64,000 nt of DNA from JAAXGI01 sp965206975 (GTDB lineage: Bacteria; Gemmatimonadota; Gemmatimonadetes; Longimicrobiales; Gaopeijiaceae), in the NCBI GenBank assembly GCA_965206975.1, contig OZ242253.1, positions 62,001 through 126,000 of the forward strand, written 5' to 3'. Made by a program: the position numbers and the translations under genes. Under the pieces are notes generated by a model. That model had not been told where the DNA came from and ran no database searches. It worked only from the letters and a program-made list of their open reading frames with translations. Every line of letters begins with the position of its first letter. Position 1 is the stretch's first letter. Below are positions 55,301-63,240 of the stretch, in pieces.

Positions 55301-56581
55301 ATGCTTGACTCTAGAGCGGTGACGCGACATCGAAGCGCGTATCCGGGGCGCAGTGCAGCCTGGTCTGCGCCCAGGCTAGGGCTTTTCATGCTCCTCGGCC
55401 TGTTCGGCTGTGACTTTGACGTTGTCAATCCAGGGGATACCGAAGATCGGTTTCTGGACCCCGAAGGCGCTCATGACGCGCTGATTGTGGGAGCGAGTCG
55501 GGTCTGGGGCAATGGAATGACCAATGCGGCATGGCTCAGCGCGACCGTCGCCCGGGAGAACTTCGGCCCGAGGGAGATCTCCAATGTTCGGCTGGGTGAA
55601 GTGCTTCCGGAGGACGTCAACGGGATATGGACGGACTTGCACTCGGGGCGCTGGACCGCCGAGGATGCGATTCGCCGCATCACGCGAGTCTTGGGAGAGG
55701 CAGGGACAGGGGCCGCGTCAGACGAAAACGTGCTCAAGGCCCACATCTATGCGGGATTCGCCAATCGGATGCTGGGAGATCTGTTCTGCTCTGCGGTTAT
55801 CGACGAAGGGGAAGTGCAGCCGAGTTCGACTCACTGGACACGTGCTGAGCAGCATTTCACTGACGCCATCGAGATGGGGGGGACTAATGCCGAGCTCAGG
55901 TCGGCGGCGTACGCCGGCCGAGCAGGCACACGGATCATGCTGGGAGACTACGGCGAGGCTGCGACTGATGCCGAACAAGTGGACAGCGGATTTGAGTTTA
56001 TGCAGCTCTACTCCAGCGAGGCTCCAAGTACCTGGAACAGGTTCGTCAACTTCAACGATCAGTCCCCGTATCGTCGCAGTACCGTGTTTTCGACGTACTT
56101 CGACGACTACTTCGCCGAGACCCGTGACCCTCGGACTCCATGGGGGTCAGACCCCGATGTACCCGATACGGAGGTTGGGAATATTCCGTGGCACTTCGAG
56201 TTGAAGTACGGTCGAGGCCAGGAAAACCTGGCGGAGCCCATGGTAATCACTTCAGGTCGGGAGATGCAGCTCATCATTGCGGAGAATCACTTGCGGAGCG
56301 GGAACCGAGCCCAGGCGCTTACCATCATGAATGAGCGTAGGGCGGACCTAGGTCTGCCGGACCTCATCGCTGCAAGTGACACGGAGGCGTGGACCGCTCT
56401 GAAGCTGGAGCGGTTCCGCGAGATGTGGCTCGAGGGAAGAGCCCAGGCGGATCACCGCCGTTATGCGGAGGACGGTACGCCCGGGCCACTTCCAGACTTG
56501 CTGGATCAGGCCGGCAGTGGTAGGGATCTCTGCTGGCCTATCGCTGAGGTGGAATCCGCCTCCAATCCAAATGTGCCCTAG
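55301..56581 (+). CDS. SusD/RagB-type surface lipoprotein
   Basis: The 426-residue partner of the upstream SusC receptor. The signal peptide ends at lipobox LFGC (FMLLGLFGCDFDVVNPG). The body is helical with TPR-like segments (GAHDALIVGASRVWGNGM, RWTAEDAIRRITRVLGEAG, WTRAEQHFTDAIEMGGTNAELRSAAYAGRAGTRIMLGDYGEA). The C-terminal part holds REMQLIIAENHLRSGNRAQALTIMNERRADLGLP and LKLERFREMWLEGRAQADHRRYAEDG, both typical of RagB/SusD. It binds the ligand above the receptor barrel. The ATG at 55301 follows AGGGG. Confidence 0.9.
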   Translation: MLDSRAVTRHRSAYPGRSAAWSAPRLGLFMLLGLFGCDFDVVNPGDTEDRFLDPEGAHDALIVGASRVWGNGMTNAAWLSATVARENFGPREISNVRLGEVLPEDVNGIWTDLHSGRWTAEDAIRRITRVLGEAGTGAASDENVLKAHIYAGFANRMLGDLFCSAVIDEGEVQPSSTHWTRAEQHFTDAIEMGGTNAELRSAAYAGRAGTRIMLGDYGEAATDAEQVDSGFEFMQLYSSEAPSTWNRFVNFNDQSPYRRSTVFSTYFDDYFAETRDPRTPWGSDPDVPDTEVGNIPWHFELKYGRGQENLAEPMVITSGREMQLIIAENHLRSGNRAQALTIMNERRADLGLPDLIAASDTEAWTALKLERFREMWLEGRAQADHRRYAEDGTPGPLPDLLDQAGSGRDLCWPIAEVESASNPNVP

Positions 56582-56583
56582 CG

Positions 56584-56653
56584 TACCAGCGCTGGTAGGC
56601 TGAGCGGGGGGTCAGCGGCGGACGTTCTTTTTTTGGGGGGCTGTAAGCCCCCC
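56584..56653. repeat. Palindrome and GC hairpin after susD
   Basis: TACCAGCGCTGGTA (56584-56597) is a perfect 14-bp palindrome directly after the susD stop. A second hairpin, GGGGGGCT-GTA-AGCCCCCC, lies at 56635-56653 and is preceded, not followed, by seven T. The T-run is on the wrong side for a plus-strand terminator, so its role is unclear. Confidence 0.5.
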
Positions 56654-56815
56654 CTGAGCATGTGTCAGAAGCATCATGAGGAGCCTCCCGCCTGGTGGTG
56701 GCAACGGCATCCTCGCCCCTCGGTGGCCTAGGACTGGGGGCTGTGCTTAGACTTCTCGATCCACGTAAGGCGTACCGACCCGATCTGAAACCAGAAGGAG
56801 GGCATCGGGTCCCAA

Positions 56816-57173
56816 ATGAGGATGCTGCTTCATTGCCTGCTCGTTCTCGTAGCGTTCGCGGCGGAGAGAGAGACCCGCGCTCGGGCAAGGCACCGCTCTG
56901 TACGAGGGCGCGCGACTCATCGTCGGTGATGGCAGCGCCGAGATCGAGAACTCCGCTCTTCTGGTCGAAAATGGCGCCTTTGTCGAAGTCGGCAGGAGCG
57001 GTGAGCTTCAGCTGCCCGCTGGCGCCAACCGGGTCGATCTGATGGGCAAGACCGTCATGCCCGCGCTGATCGACGTACACGGGCACGTCAGCGTTAGCGC
57101 CCCAGTGACTTTCCAGAAGGAGATCCGCCGCTTGGCTCCGGCATCTGAACCAGGTACCCTCTCCCCTTCCTAG
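56816..57173 (+). pseudogene. Truncated, frameshifted amidohydrolase
   Basis: A signal-like start (MRMLLHCLLVLVAFAA) at 56816 is followed, one frame over, by TALYEGARLIVGDGSAEIEN, SALLVENGAFVEVGRSGE and GKTVMPALIDVHGHVSVSAP, ending at TAG (57171). This is the first 100 residues of an amidohydrolase of the type at 28598, including the first metal motif (DVHGH). The catalytic barrel that should follow is absent, because the propeller lipoprotein gene begins at once. The truncation point coincides with the upstream edge of the duplicated unit at 57.1 kb, so the duplication or its insertion may have cut the gene. Confidence 0.7.
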
Positions 57174-57199
57174 TGGCAATTCTTGGAGGAATGGTGACA

Positions 57200-58450
57200 A
57201 TGTCGCTCCCCGATCGCTCAAAGCTGATGATCTCAAGACTGATGATTCTAACGGGCGTCTTCGCGATCCTCCAGGTTGGATGCGGTGCCCCCTCAGTCGA
57301 GAACGTGGAGGATATGGCGGCTGGTGGTGGGTTGTCGGCGTGGACACCCGCGCGGTCGGGCAATACCGGCACCCCGGCGGACGAAGTCACCGACGCGGTG
57401 TTGGACGACTCGGGTCTGATCGTCCTCCCGAACCCGAGGCCAGTCATGATCACGGACTGGCAAAGGCTGCCCGCGGGCCGAACGTGGGGCGCCGGCCCCG
57501 CCGGCGGCTTCGGGCCCGACGGGCATTATTGGCAGTATGACCGGTGCGGCTCGGACAGTTACGACGGGTGCGTCAACAGCACCGTCGACCCTATCCTCAA
57601 GTTTGACGTTAATACCGGAGAGCTGCTGACGAGCTTCGGTTCGGGGGACATCGTGGTTCCCCATGGGTTACACGTGGACAGGGAGGGCAATATCTGGATC
57701 GCCGACATGGCGGCGGACGAGGAAGGCACGCGGGGTCTCCAGGTGCTCAAATACAGCCCCGAGGGGGAGATCCTAATGAGGCTCGGAACACCAGGGGTGG
57801 CCGGAACTGGGCCCGATCACTTTGAAGAGCCCCAAGTCGTGGTCATTGCACCGAATGGCGACATCTTCATCTCGGAGGGTCACGCAGGAGCGCCGGATGG
57901 CCCCGGACGGATCAAGAAATACTCCCCAGCCGGAGAGTTCATCCTAGAGTGGGGGCGGGTGGGAAACGCTCCCGGCGAGTTCCGCAACCCTCACTCGATG
58001 GCCTTCGACTCACAAGGGCGCCTCTTCGTCGCTGATCGTAGCAACCATCGCATCCAGATCTTCGACCAGGACGGAAACTACATCGACTCGTATTACTCGC
58101 ACGGCCGAACCAGCGGCCTGACCATAAGAGACGACGTGCTGTATACCACCGACAGCACTACCTCATGGGCGAGTCACCCCGGTTGGTTGCCCGGCGTCCG
58201 GATCGGTCCCGTGAACGAGGACAGAGTCACCGGGTTCGTTCCCCCGCACGGCCACCCTACCAGGCCACTGGGAGTGTCGGGTGGAGGGATAGCAGTGGAC
58301 GCCAACGGAACCATCTATCTCGAGGAGGGGCCGGGGGCACGCGAGGGACTTCGGGGAACCGGCATAGGAGAAGGCGGGACGATCATATATCACAGTTATA
58401 GTATATCGTTCCCGGGTCTGCGAGGGATAGACTTGCGTCCACGTCAATAG
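57200..58450 (+). CDS. NHL-type six-bladed beta-propeller lipoprotein, copy 1
   Basis: A 416-residue lipoprotein (lipobox LQVGC in MILTGVFAILQVGCGAPSV). NHL-like blades are visible: ILKFDVNTGELLTSFGSGDIVVPHGLHVDREGNIWIADMA, VLKYSPEGEILMRLG, DHFEEPQVVVIAPNGDIFISEG, IKKYSPAGEFILEWGRVGNAPGEFRNPHSMAFDSQGRLFVADRSNHRIQIFDQ. Such propellers occur in peptidylglycine lyases and many surface proteins; no catalytic residues can be assigned. It has a cysteine pair, DRCGSDSYDGC, for a possible disulfide. The ATG at 57200 is eleven bases after TTGGAGG; an ATG at 57191 is too close to that site. The next gene is a tandem copy. Confidence 0.85.
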   Translation: MSLPDRSKLMISRLMILTGVFAILQVGCGAPSVENVEDMAAGGGLSAWTPARSGNTGTPADEVTDAVLDDSGLIVLPNPRPVMITDWQRLPAGRTWGAGPAGGFGPDGHYWQYDRCGSDSYDGCVNSTVDPILKFDVNTGELLTSFGSGDIVVPHGLHVDREGNIWIADMAADEEGTRGLQVLKYSPEGEILMRLGTPGVAGTGPDHFEEPQVVVIAPNGDIFISEGHAGAPDGPGRIKKYSPAGEFILEWGRVGNAPGEFRNPHSMAFDSQGRLFVADRSNHRIQIFDQDGNYIDSYYSHGRTSGLTIRDDVLYTTDSTTSWASHPGWLPGVRIGPVNEDRVTGFVPPHGHPTRPLGVSGGGIAVDANGTIYLEEGPGAREGLRGTGIGEGGTIIYHSYSISFPGLRGIDLRPRQ

Positions 58451-58521
58451 GAGAAAGACGCACCTCGGTCCTTGATAGCGGCTTAATCCACAAGGTCGGG
58501 TCTGCCGTCCACTTGTGGGAT

Positions 58522-58566
58522 AAGTGGGCGAGAAAAGGGCAAGCCCCGAGGCTTGCCCACCCACTT
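58522..58566 (+). repeat. Nested inverted repeat between the tandem propeller genes
   Basis: An inner perfect stem GGGCAAGCC-CCGA-GGCTTGCCC (58537-58558) is enclosed by AAGTGGG (58522-58528) and CCCACTT (58560-58566). No T-run follows. It could end or slow transcription between the two copies, or stabilise the upstream message. Confidence 0.5.
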
Positions 58567-58658
58567 CGCCGCTTGACCCCGGCATCTCAAAATAGTACCG
58601 TGTCCCTCTCCTGGGTCGCACCTAACTAGGTGGCAATTCTCTTGGAGGCTTGCTGATA

Positions 58659-59900
58659 ATGTCAATTCTTGGTCGTTCCAGCCTGATGACGCTGCTGGGC
58701 CTCACCGTAATGCTGCAGGTTGGATGTGGCGGTCCCGGAGTACCGGCAGTTGAGGATATGCCCGTCGCCGACGGCGATGGAATGCCTCCGTGGCACCCCC
58801 CACGGTCCGGCATGACCGGCACGCCGGCGGACCAAGTCACCGACGCGGTGCTGGACGACGATGGTCTTGTCACCCTCCCCAACCCCCGTCCCGTTATGAT
58901 CACGGACTGGCAACAGCTAACCCCGGGCCGAACGTGGGGTGCCGGCCCCGCCGCTGGCTTTGGACCCGATGGCCACTACTGGCAGTTGGACCGGTGCGGC
59001 TCCGATTCCTACGCTGGCTGCCTCGAGAACCCGATCGACTACATCCTGAAGTTTGACGTCAACACCGGGGATCTGCTGACGAGCTTCGGTGCGGGGGACG
59101 TCGTTTTGCCCCATGGGATCGATGTGGACAGCGTCGGCAATATCTGGGTCGCTGATATGGAGGCGAGCCCGGACAGCACGCGTGGCCTACAGGTGCTCAA
59201 GTACAGCCCACAGGGAGAGATCCTGATGAGGCTGGGCACGGCTGGCAAGCGAGGAACCGGTCCCGACCACTTCGAGAATCCTCAGATTGTGAAAATCGCG
59301 CCGAATGGTGACCTCTTCATCACTGAGGGTGAATGCGGATGTCCAGAGAATCCTGGACGGATCAAGAAGTACTCCGCCGACGGCACCTTCATCACGGAGA
59401 TAGGGCGGTACGGCAATGCCCCCGGCGAGTTCAAGAACCCTCACTCGATTGCCTTCGACGAGCAAGGGCGCCTGTTCGTCGCGGACCGCAGCAACCACCG
59501 CATCCAGATCTTTGACCAGGACCTCAACTACATCGACTCGTACTACTCGCACGGCCGGACCAGCGCCGTGGCCATCCATGACGGCATGTTGTACACGACC
59601 GACAGTACGAGCCAGTGGGCGTCTCATCCGGGCTGGTTGCCCGGTGTGCGGATCGGTCCCGTGAACGAGGACAGGGTCACTGGGTTCGTTCCCCCACACG
59701 GCCATCCCACCAGGCCCCTAGGCGTGTCGGGTGGAGGGATAGCGGTTGACGCCAACGGGACCATCTATCTCCAAGAGGGACCCGGGGCGCGCGAAGGGCT
59801 TCGGGGGACGGGAATAGGAGAAGGCGGGACGATTATCTATCACAGTGAAGAAGTATCTTTCCCGGGGTTACGAGGTCTCGACTTGCGTCCACGTCAATAA
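58659..59900 (+). CDS. NHL-type six-bladed beta-propeller lipoprotein, copy 2
   Basis: A 413-residue tandem paralogue of the gene at 57200, aligned almost without gaps from the lipobox (LTVMLQVGCGGPG) to the shared end LRGLDLRPRQ. Blades such as NAPGEFKNPHSIAFDEQGRLFVADRSNHRIQIFDQ are nearly the same; most differences are in the N-terminal 40 residues and around EGECGCPENPGRIKKYS, where this copy has two extra cysteines. The ATG at 58659 follows TTGGAGG at the same spacing as in copy 1. Similarity extends into the upstream bases, so the duplicated unit included the ribosome site. Function unknown; a surface or periplasmic binding role near the SusC/SusD pair is possible. Confidence 0.85.
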   Translation: MSILGRSSLMTLLGLTVMLQVGCGGPGVPAVEDMPVADGDGMPPWHPPRSGMTGTPADQVTDAVLDDDGLVTLPNPRPVMITDWQQLTPGRTWGAGPAAGFGPDGHYWQLDRCGSDSYAGCLENPIDYILKFDVNTGDLLTSFGAGDVVLPHGIDVDSVGNIWVADMEASPDSTRGLQVLKYSPQGEILMRLGTAGKRGTGPDHFENPQIVKIAPNGDLFITEGECGCPENPGRIKKYSADGTFITEIGRYGNAPGEFKNPHSIAFDEQGRLFVADRSNHRIQIFDQDLNYIDSYYSHGRTSAVAIHDGMLYTTDSTSQWASHPGWLPGVRIGPVNEDRVTGFVPPHGHPTRPLGVSGGGIAVDANGTIYLQEGPGAREGLRGTGIGEGGTIIYHSEEVSFPGLRGLDLRPRQ

Positions 59901-59937
59901 GAGAAGACGTATATTTCGATAACCGACGGCTTCGACT

Positions 59938-60960
59938 TCACATCCAGGTCCGCTTGAAATCTGGATCTGGTTGAGGCACTGGCCGAGCCACGACTTGGAG
60001 GGTGACATCCCCGGTCACCTCGACGGTCTGAGGAACGGTCTCGAACCCAGTCTTCCAAGCATCTACCTCATACGTACCCTTGGGCACCTCTAGGCTCGCT
60101 AGCCCACGCTCGTCGGTCCGGGCCCGATAGATGCCCAGCCGCACGTCGGCACTTTTTAGCGGGTCGTTCGTCTCTTGTTGAACCACTTGCACTGCGACGC
60201 TGTGCTCGGCTGGCTCGGCAGTTCGGAATGTCAGGGTGGCTGACGATTCTCGGTGGGGCAATCCGGGCTCCGAGGCCTTGAACCTGACAGACCAAGAATA
60301 CATCCCCTCGCGATCCGGAGCGGTTAGCGCCACGTCCACTTCATACAACGCGTCCGTCCCGCGCCAGGGTGTTCCGCCGAGTTTTCCCTGGCCGACTTCG
60401 GCTCCCGCCTCATCGTGCACCTGGACAAGTCGCCCCGTCAGCTGGCATAGGGCCGAACACTTGACTCCCACCTTCACAGTGAATGGACGTCTCATAACCA
60501 CCGGCGAGGGTACATCCCATACGGCCACGCTGGTCGTATGGGGTGTGGTATCAGACTTGACGGCTAGGGAGCTTTGCTCATGGATAACGCCCCCGACATC
60601 GTACCTTGGGAATAGAATGCTCCAGACGGACTTGCCAATCTGTGGAGGCGCTCTTAGTTGGATATCCTCCACCTGGTTTTCATGCCCAAGCAGTGCATCT
60701 GCTACCAGCATGCCGTCTTCGGCCAGAACTTGAAGAGATGCCCCGCTGAAGTCACAGTCTTCCGAACACGACACCCTGACCTTCAGAGTAATGGCGGTTC
60801 CGGCCCCGACTTCTGCTGGGAAAGGCTGACTCAGTTCTACTTTCGTTCGATGCGTTAGAGCCATTGCAGTGAGCGAGCCATATTCGTCCCCCACGTAGAG
60901 CGGCTCGCTATTCCCCAGAAGGAGAGAGCGATCTGGACTTGCCTGGGTAGGCCCACTCAC
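59938..60960 (-). CDS. Protein with two Ig-like domains and a carboxypeptidase-regulatory-like domain
   Basis: A 340-residue all-beta protein of unknown function. Two similar domains each open with a short cysteine pair: ITLKVRVSCSEDCDFSGASL (about residues 57-76) and FTVKVGVKCSALCQLTGRLV (about residues 160-180), both followed by VWSILF or YSWSVRF strands. A third domain at the C-terminus (SADVRLGIYRARTDERGLASLEVPKGTYEVDAWKTGF) has the carboxypeptidase regulatory fold. No signal peptide is visible, although the cysteine pairs suggest an oxidising place; an internal start at MALTHRT does not supply one either. Its GTG overlaps the stop of the cytochrome gene, so the two are coupled. Partner of the cytochrome by context only. 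Confidence 0.72.
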   Translation of the reverse strand: MSGPTQASPDRSLLLGNSEPLYVGDEYGSLTAMALTHRTKVELSQPFPAEVGAGTAITLKVRVSCSEDCDFSGASLQVLAEDGMLVADALLGHENQVEDIQLRAPPQIGKSVWSILFPRYDVGGVIHEQSSLAVKSDTTPHTTSVAVWDVPSPVVMRRPFTVKVGVKCSALCQLTGRLVQVHDEAGAEVGQGKLGGTPWRGTDALYEVDVALTAPDREGMYSWSVRFKASEPGLPHRESSATLTFRTAEPAEHSVAVQVVQQETNDPLKSADVRLGIYRARTDERGLASLEVPKGTYEVDAWKTGFETVPQTVEVTGDVTLQVVARPVPQPDPDFKRTWM

Positions 60961-61433
60961 TGGTTCTCCGCAGGCGTGAGAAATATTGCATCGAGCACTT
61001 CGAGATCGCTCGGAAGCTCACGCTGGCCATCACCAGTGGGCACATCCTGAAGCCTGAGCATATACGCGACGATATCGGCGCATTCTTCGGCGATTAGTCG
61101 CCCTGGATCGTTCTGGGGCATGGTCCGGCAGATCCTCTCGTACAAGTCTCCGAGTCGCCGCCCCTCCCACAAGCGGAAGAACCCCGGTCCTCTCCACTCG
61201 TTTGCTGAGTGACACTCGAAGCAGTACGTCAGGGCGACCTGCTGCCCACGACCTGCCTGCTCGGTGGTGTACACACCCTCCCAGATCGTCGCAGCCGCTG
61301 TTTCAGTTGGCTCATCCACTGGGGGGTCCACCAAGGGCGGCTCTGGAGCTTCAGCCAGGGGGGGAGCACCGGCACAACCTGCCATCAACCATACCGCTAG
61401 CCAGGGGAGGCCTCTTGCCGTCATACGTTTCAT
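60957..61433 (-). CDS. Cytochrome c lipoprotein
   Basis: A 158-residue protein with a lipoprotein signal (GLPWLAVWLMAGCAGAPP), a proline-rich linker (EAPEPPLVDPPVDEPTE) and one cytochrome c domain. The haem motif is CFECH in QQVALTYCFECHSANEW. The distal methionine is likely in RTMPQNDPG, and the domain ends ADIVAYMLRLQDVP, the usual C-terminal helix. It is probably anchored to a membrane facing the periplasm and carries single electrons. The start is taken as the ATG at 61433; a further ATG at 61472 exists. Its stop overlaps the Ig-like gene downstream. Confidence 0.85.
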   Translation of the reverse strand: MKRMTARGLPWLAVWLMAGCAGAPPLAEAPEPPLVDPPVDEPTETAAATIWEGVYTTEQAGRGQQVALTYCFECHSANEWRGPGFFRLWEGRRLGDLYERICRTMPQNDPGRLIAEECADIVAYMLRLQDVPTGDGQRELPSDLEVLDAIFLTPAENQ

Positions 61434-61659
61434 TTCGTGCTTCTTACTCCCGCGGTCTTCCTCGATCGGCACTCATGTCCCTCCGAAACCATGCCCCCGG
61501 ATTGCCTCGGCCCTGAGGGGCTTCTTCTGATTCTCAACTCTTGGGGAACGGAAAAATGTGCGCAGGCATCGAGTACATACGGGCATTTTCGTGGTCGTAC
61601 TTCCGTTGCTTCGGCACCGCCGAGGGTGGCGGCGCGGACGCCCCTTGTACAATCTGCGC

Positions 61660-63174
61660 TCAGAAACTCCCACCCAGTTCTTCTACCTCCGAGACACCAC
61701 CGGATTCGATCAGAAGCGCAACGACACGGTCAAACGCGCTGTCCCGCGCAGCGTCGAGCGCCGTGCGACCTTCGGCATTGACAACGTTCGGATCGACCCC
61801 AAATTCGAGCGCCACCCGGACGGTCTCGAGGATCTCATTCTCCATTCGCTCTCGGTTCCGTGGCTGCTGAAAGGGGTAGCCTCGCCCGCTGGGCATCCCC
61901 ACCGCTGCCATGATAGCCGTCGAAGGCCCCTCGACCACCCGCGGCCATCCTAGCTCCCTGTTTCCTCCCCCCCAGTACTCGACATGGAGGCTGAAGCGCG
62001 GATCGGCTCCGTGATCCGCGAGAAGGCGCATGACGTTGTGTTGGTTGAAACGCGCGGCGAGCCAAAACGGCGTCGCTCCGATGAACGGTTGGTCAAAGTA
62101 GAAATCGAAGGCATCGCGCCGCGTCGGTGTCGAAACTCGAAGCACGGCGTTCGGATCTGCTCCGTGGGCGAGGAGAGCCCTCACGGATCTCTCGGTCCTC
62201 CGCAGGATCGCCGCATGCAGGGCGGTGTAACCACCCTCGTCGGCGTTCGGGTCGGCACCCTGCTCAAGCAAGAATTCAACCAACTCTTCCGCGTCGTTCG
62301 GCAACCGTGCGTGGGGCGACGCGAGGAGCCCGCCGATGGCAGCCCGGTTACCAACTCGACTCTGCTGTGGAAAGTACCAATCACGCTCTAGGATGGAGTG
62401 GATCGCCATAGTCGTGGCACTGATCCCCCAGGCAGTCTGGTCGTCTACATCAGCACCTCCCGCCACGAGCCTCTCTGCCACGGCCAGGTCCCCTGCCCGA
62501 GCTGCGAACAGCAAGGGCGTGAAGCCCCCTTGCTCGATCCAGACCAGTAGATCCGGATGTTGGTCCGACCCACTACCCCCTTGGAAGCGTTGCGACCATG
62601 TATTTGAGCGGGCATGCACGTCGGCGCCGTGGGCGAGCAACACCTCCACCACTTGCGGGTGACGCTGCGCCGCCGCCCACATGAGCGCGGTCTGCCCGCG
62701 CGTAGCCCTCACGTTCGGGTCCGCACCCCTGGTTAGCAGCAGCGTCACCAGCTCTGTCTTGCCCGCACGCGCGGCGGTCATCACTGATGTCTCGCCGGAC
62801 AGGAGTGCGGCATCCGGGTCCGCCCCGGCGTCTAGCAGCTTCTCTGCTATAGCCGCGTCTCCGCGCTCGGCCGTCGTCCACAGGGGCGTAACACCGAGAT
62901 CGTCGGCCACAGCCGCATCGGCACCGGCGCCAAGCAAGAGGTCGACTGTTTCGAGATCACCCCAATAGCTCGCCCAATGAAGCGGCGTCATGCCACCCCC
63001 GGCCTGATTGACGTCCGCCCCTTGCTCGACGAGAACGCGCACCGTCTCCCATTGAGCGGCCCTGGCCGCCTCGACGATGTCCAGATCGACCGCAGCGCTA
63101 TTCGCCCCGATGAGGCTTAGGGAAAGTCCGAGTACGACAACGCGTTGCCAGATGCACGCACCTATCCGCTGCAT
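61660..63174 (-). CDS. Exported ankyrin-repeat protein
   Basis: A 504-residue protein with a signal peptide (VVVLGLSLSLIGANSAAV) and about ten ankyrin repeats. Good examples are GGGMTPLHWASYWGDLETVDLLLGAGADAAVAD, RGQTALMWAAAQRHPQVVEVLLAHGADVHAR and GYTALHAAILRRTERSVRALLAHGADPNA. Longer inserts occur between repeats 5 and 6, and between 8 and 9. Export of ankyrin proteins is common in this type of bacterium beside DUF1552 and cytochrome genes, where a surface complex is suspected but not described. The ATG at 63174 follows GGAGG. It lies 66 bp after the DUF1552 gene on the same strand. Confidence 0.88.
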   Translation of the reverse strand: MQRIGACIWQRVVVLGLSLSLIGANSAAVDLDIVEAARAAQWETVRVLVEQGADVNQAGGGMTPLHWASYWGDLETVDLLLGAGADAAVADDLGVTPLWTTAERGDAAIAEKLLDAGADPDAALLSGETSVMTAARAGKTELVTLLLTRGADPNVRATRGQTALMWAAAQRHPQVVEVLLAHGADVHARSNTWSQRFQGGSGSDQHPDLLVWIEQGGFTPLLFAARAGDLAVAERLVAGGADVDDQTAWGISATTMAIHSILERDWYFPQQSRVGNRAAIGGLLASPHARLPNDAEELVEFLLEQGADPNADEGGYTALHAAILRRTERSVRALLAHGADPNAVLRVSTPTRRDAFDFYFDQPFIGATPFWLAARFNQHNVMRLLADHGADPRFSLHVEYWGGGNRELGWPRVVEGPSTAIMAAVGMPSGRGYPFQQPRNRERMENEILETVRVALEFGVDPNVVNAEGRTALDAARDSAFDRVVALLIESGGVSEVEELGGSF

Positions 63175-63240
63175 GACTGCCTCCGTCCCATTGCGACAGT
63201 TATCACCTCGCGAGGCTGCCCCGCCCGAAAACCGCCGTCC

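Noticed and set aside
56635..56653. Hairpin as terminator of the susCD operon
   Set aside because: The T-run precedes the stem on the plus strand, and on the minus strand the stem would be followed by A residues.
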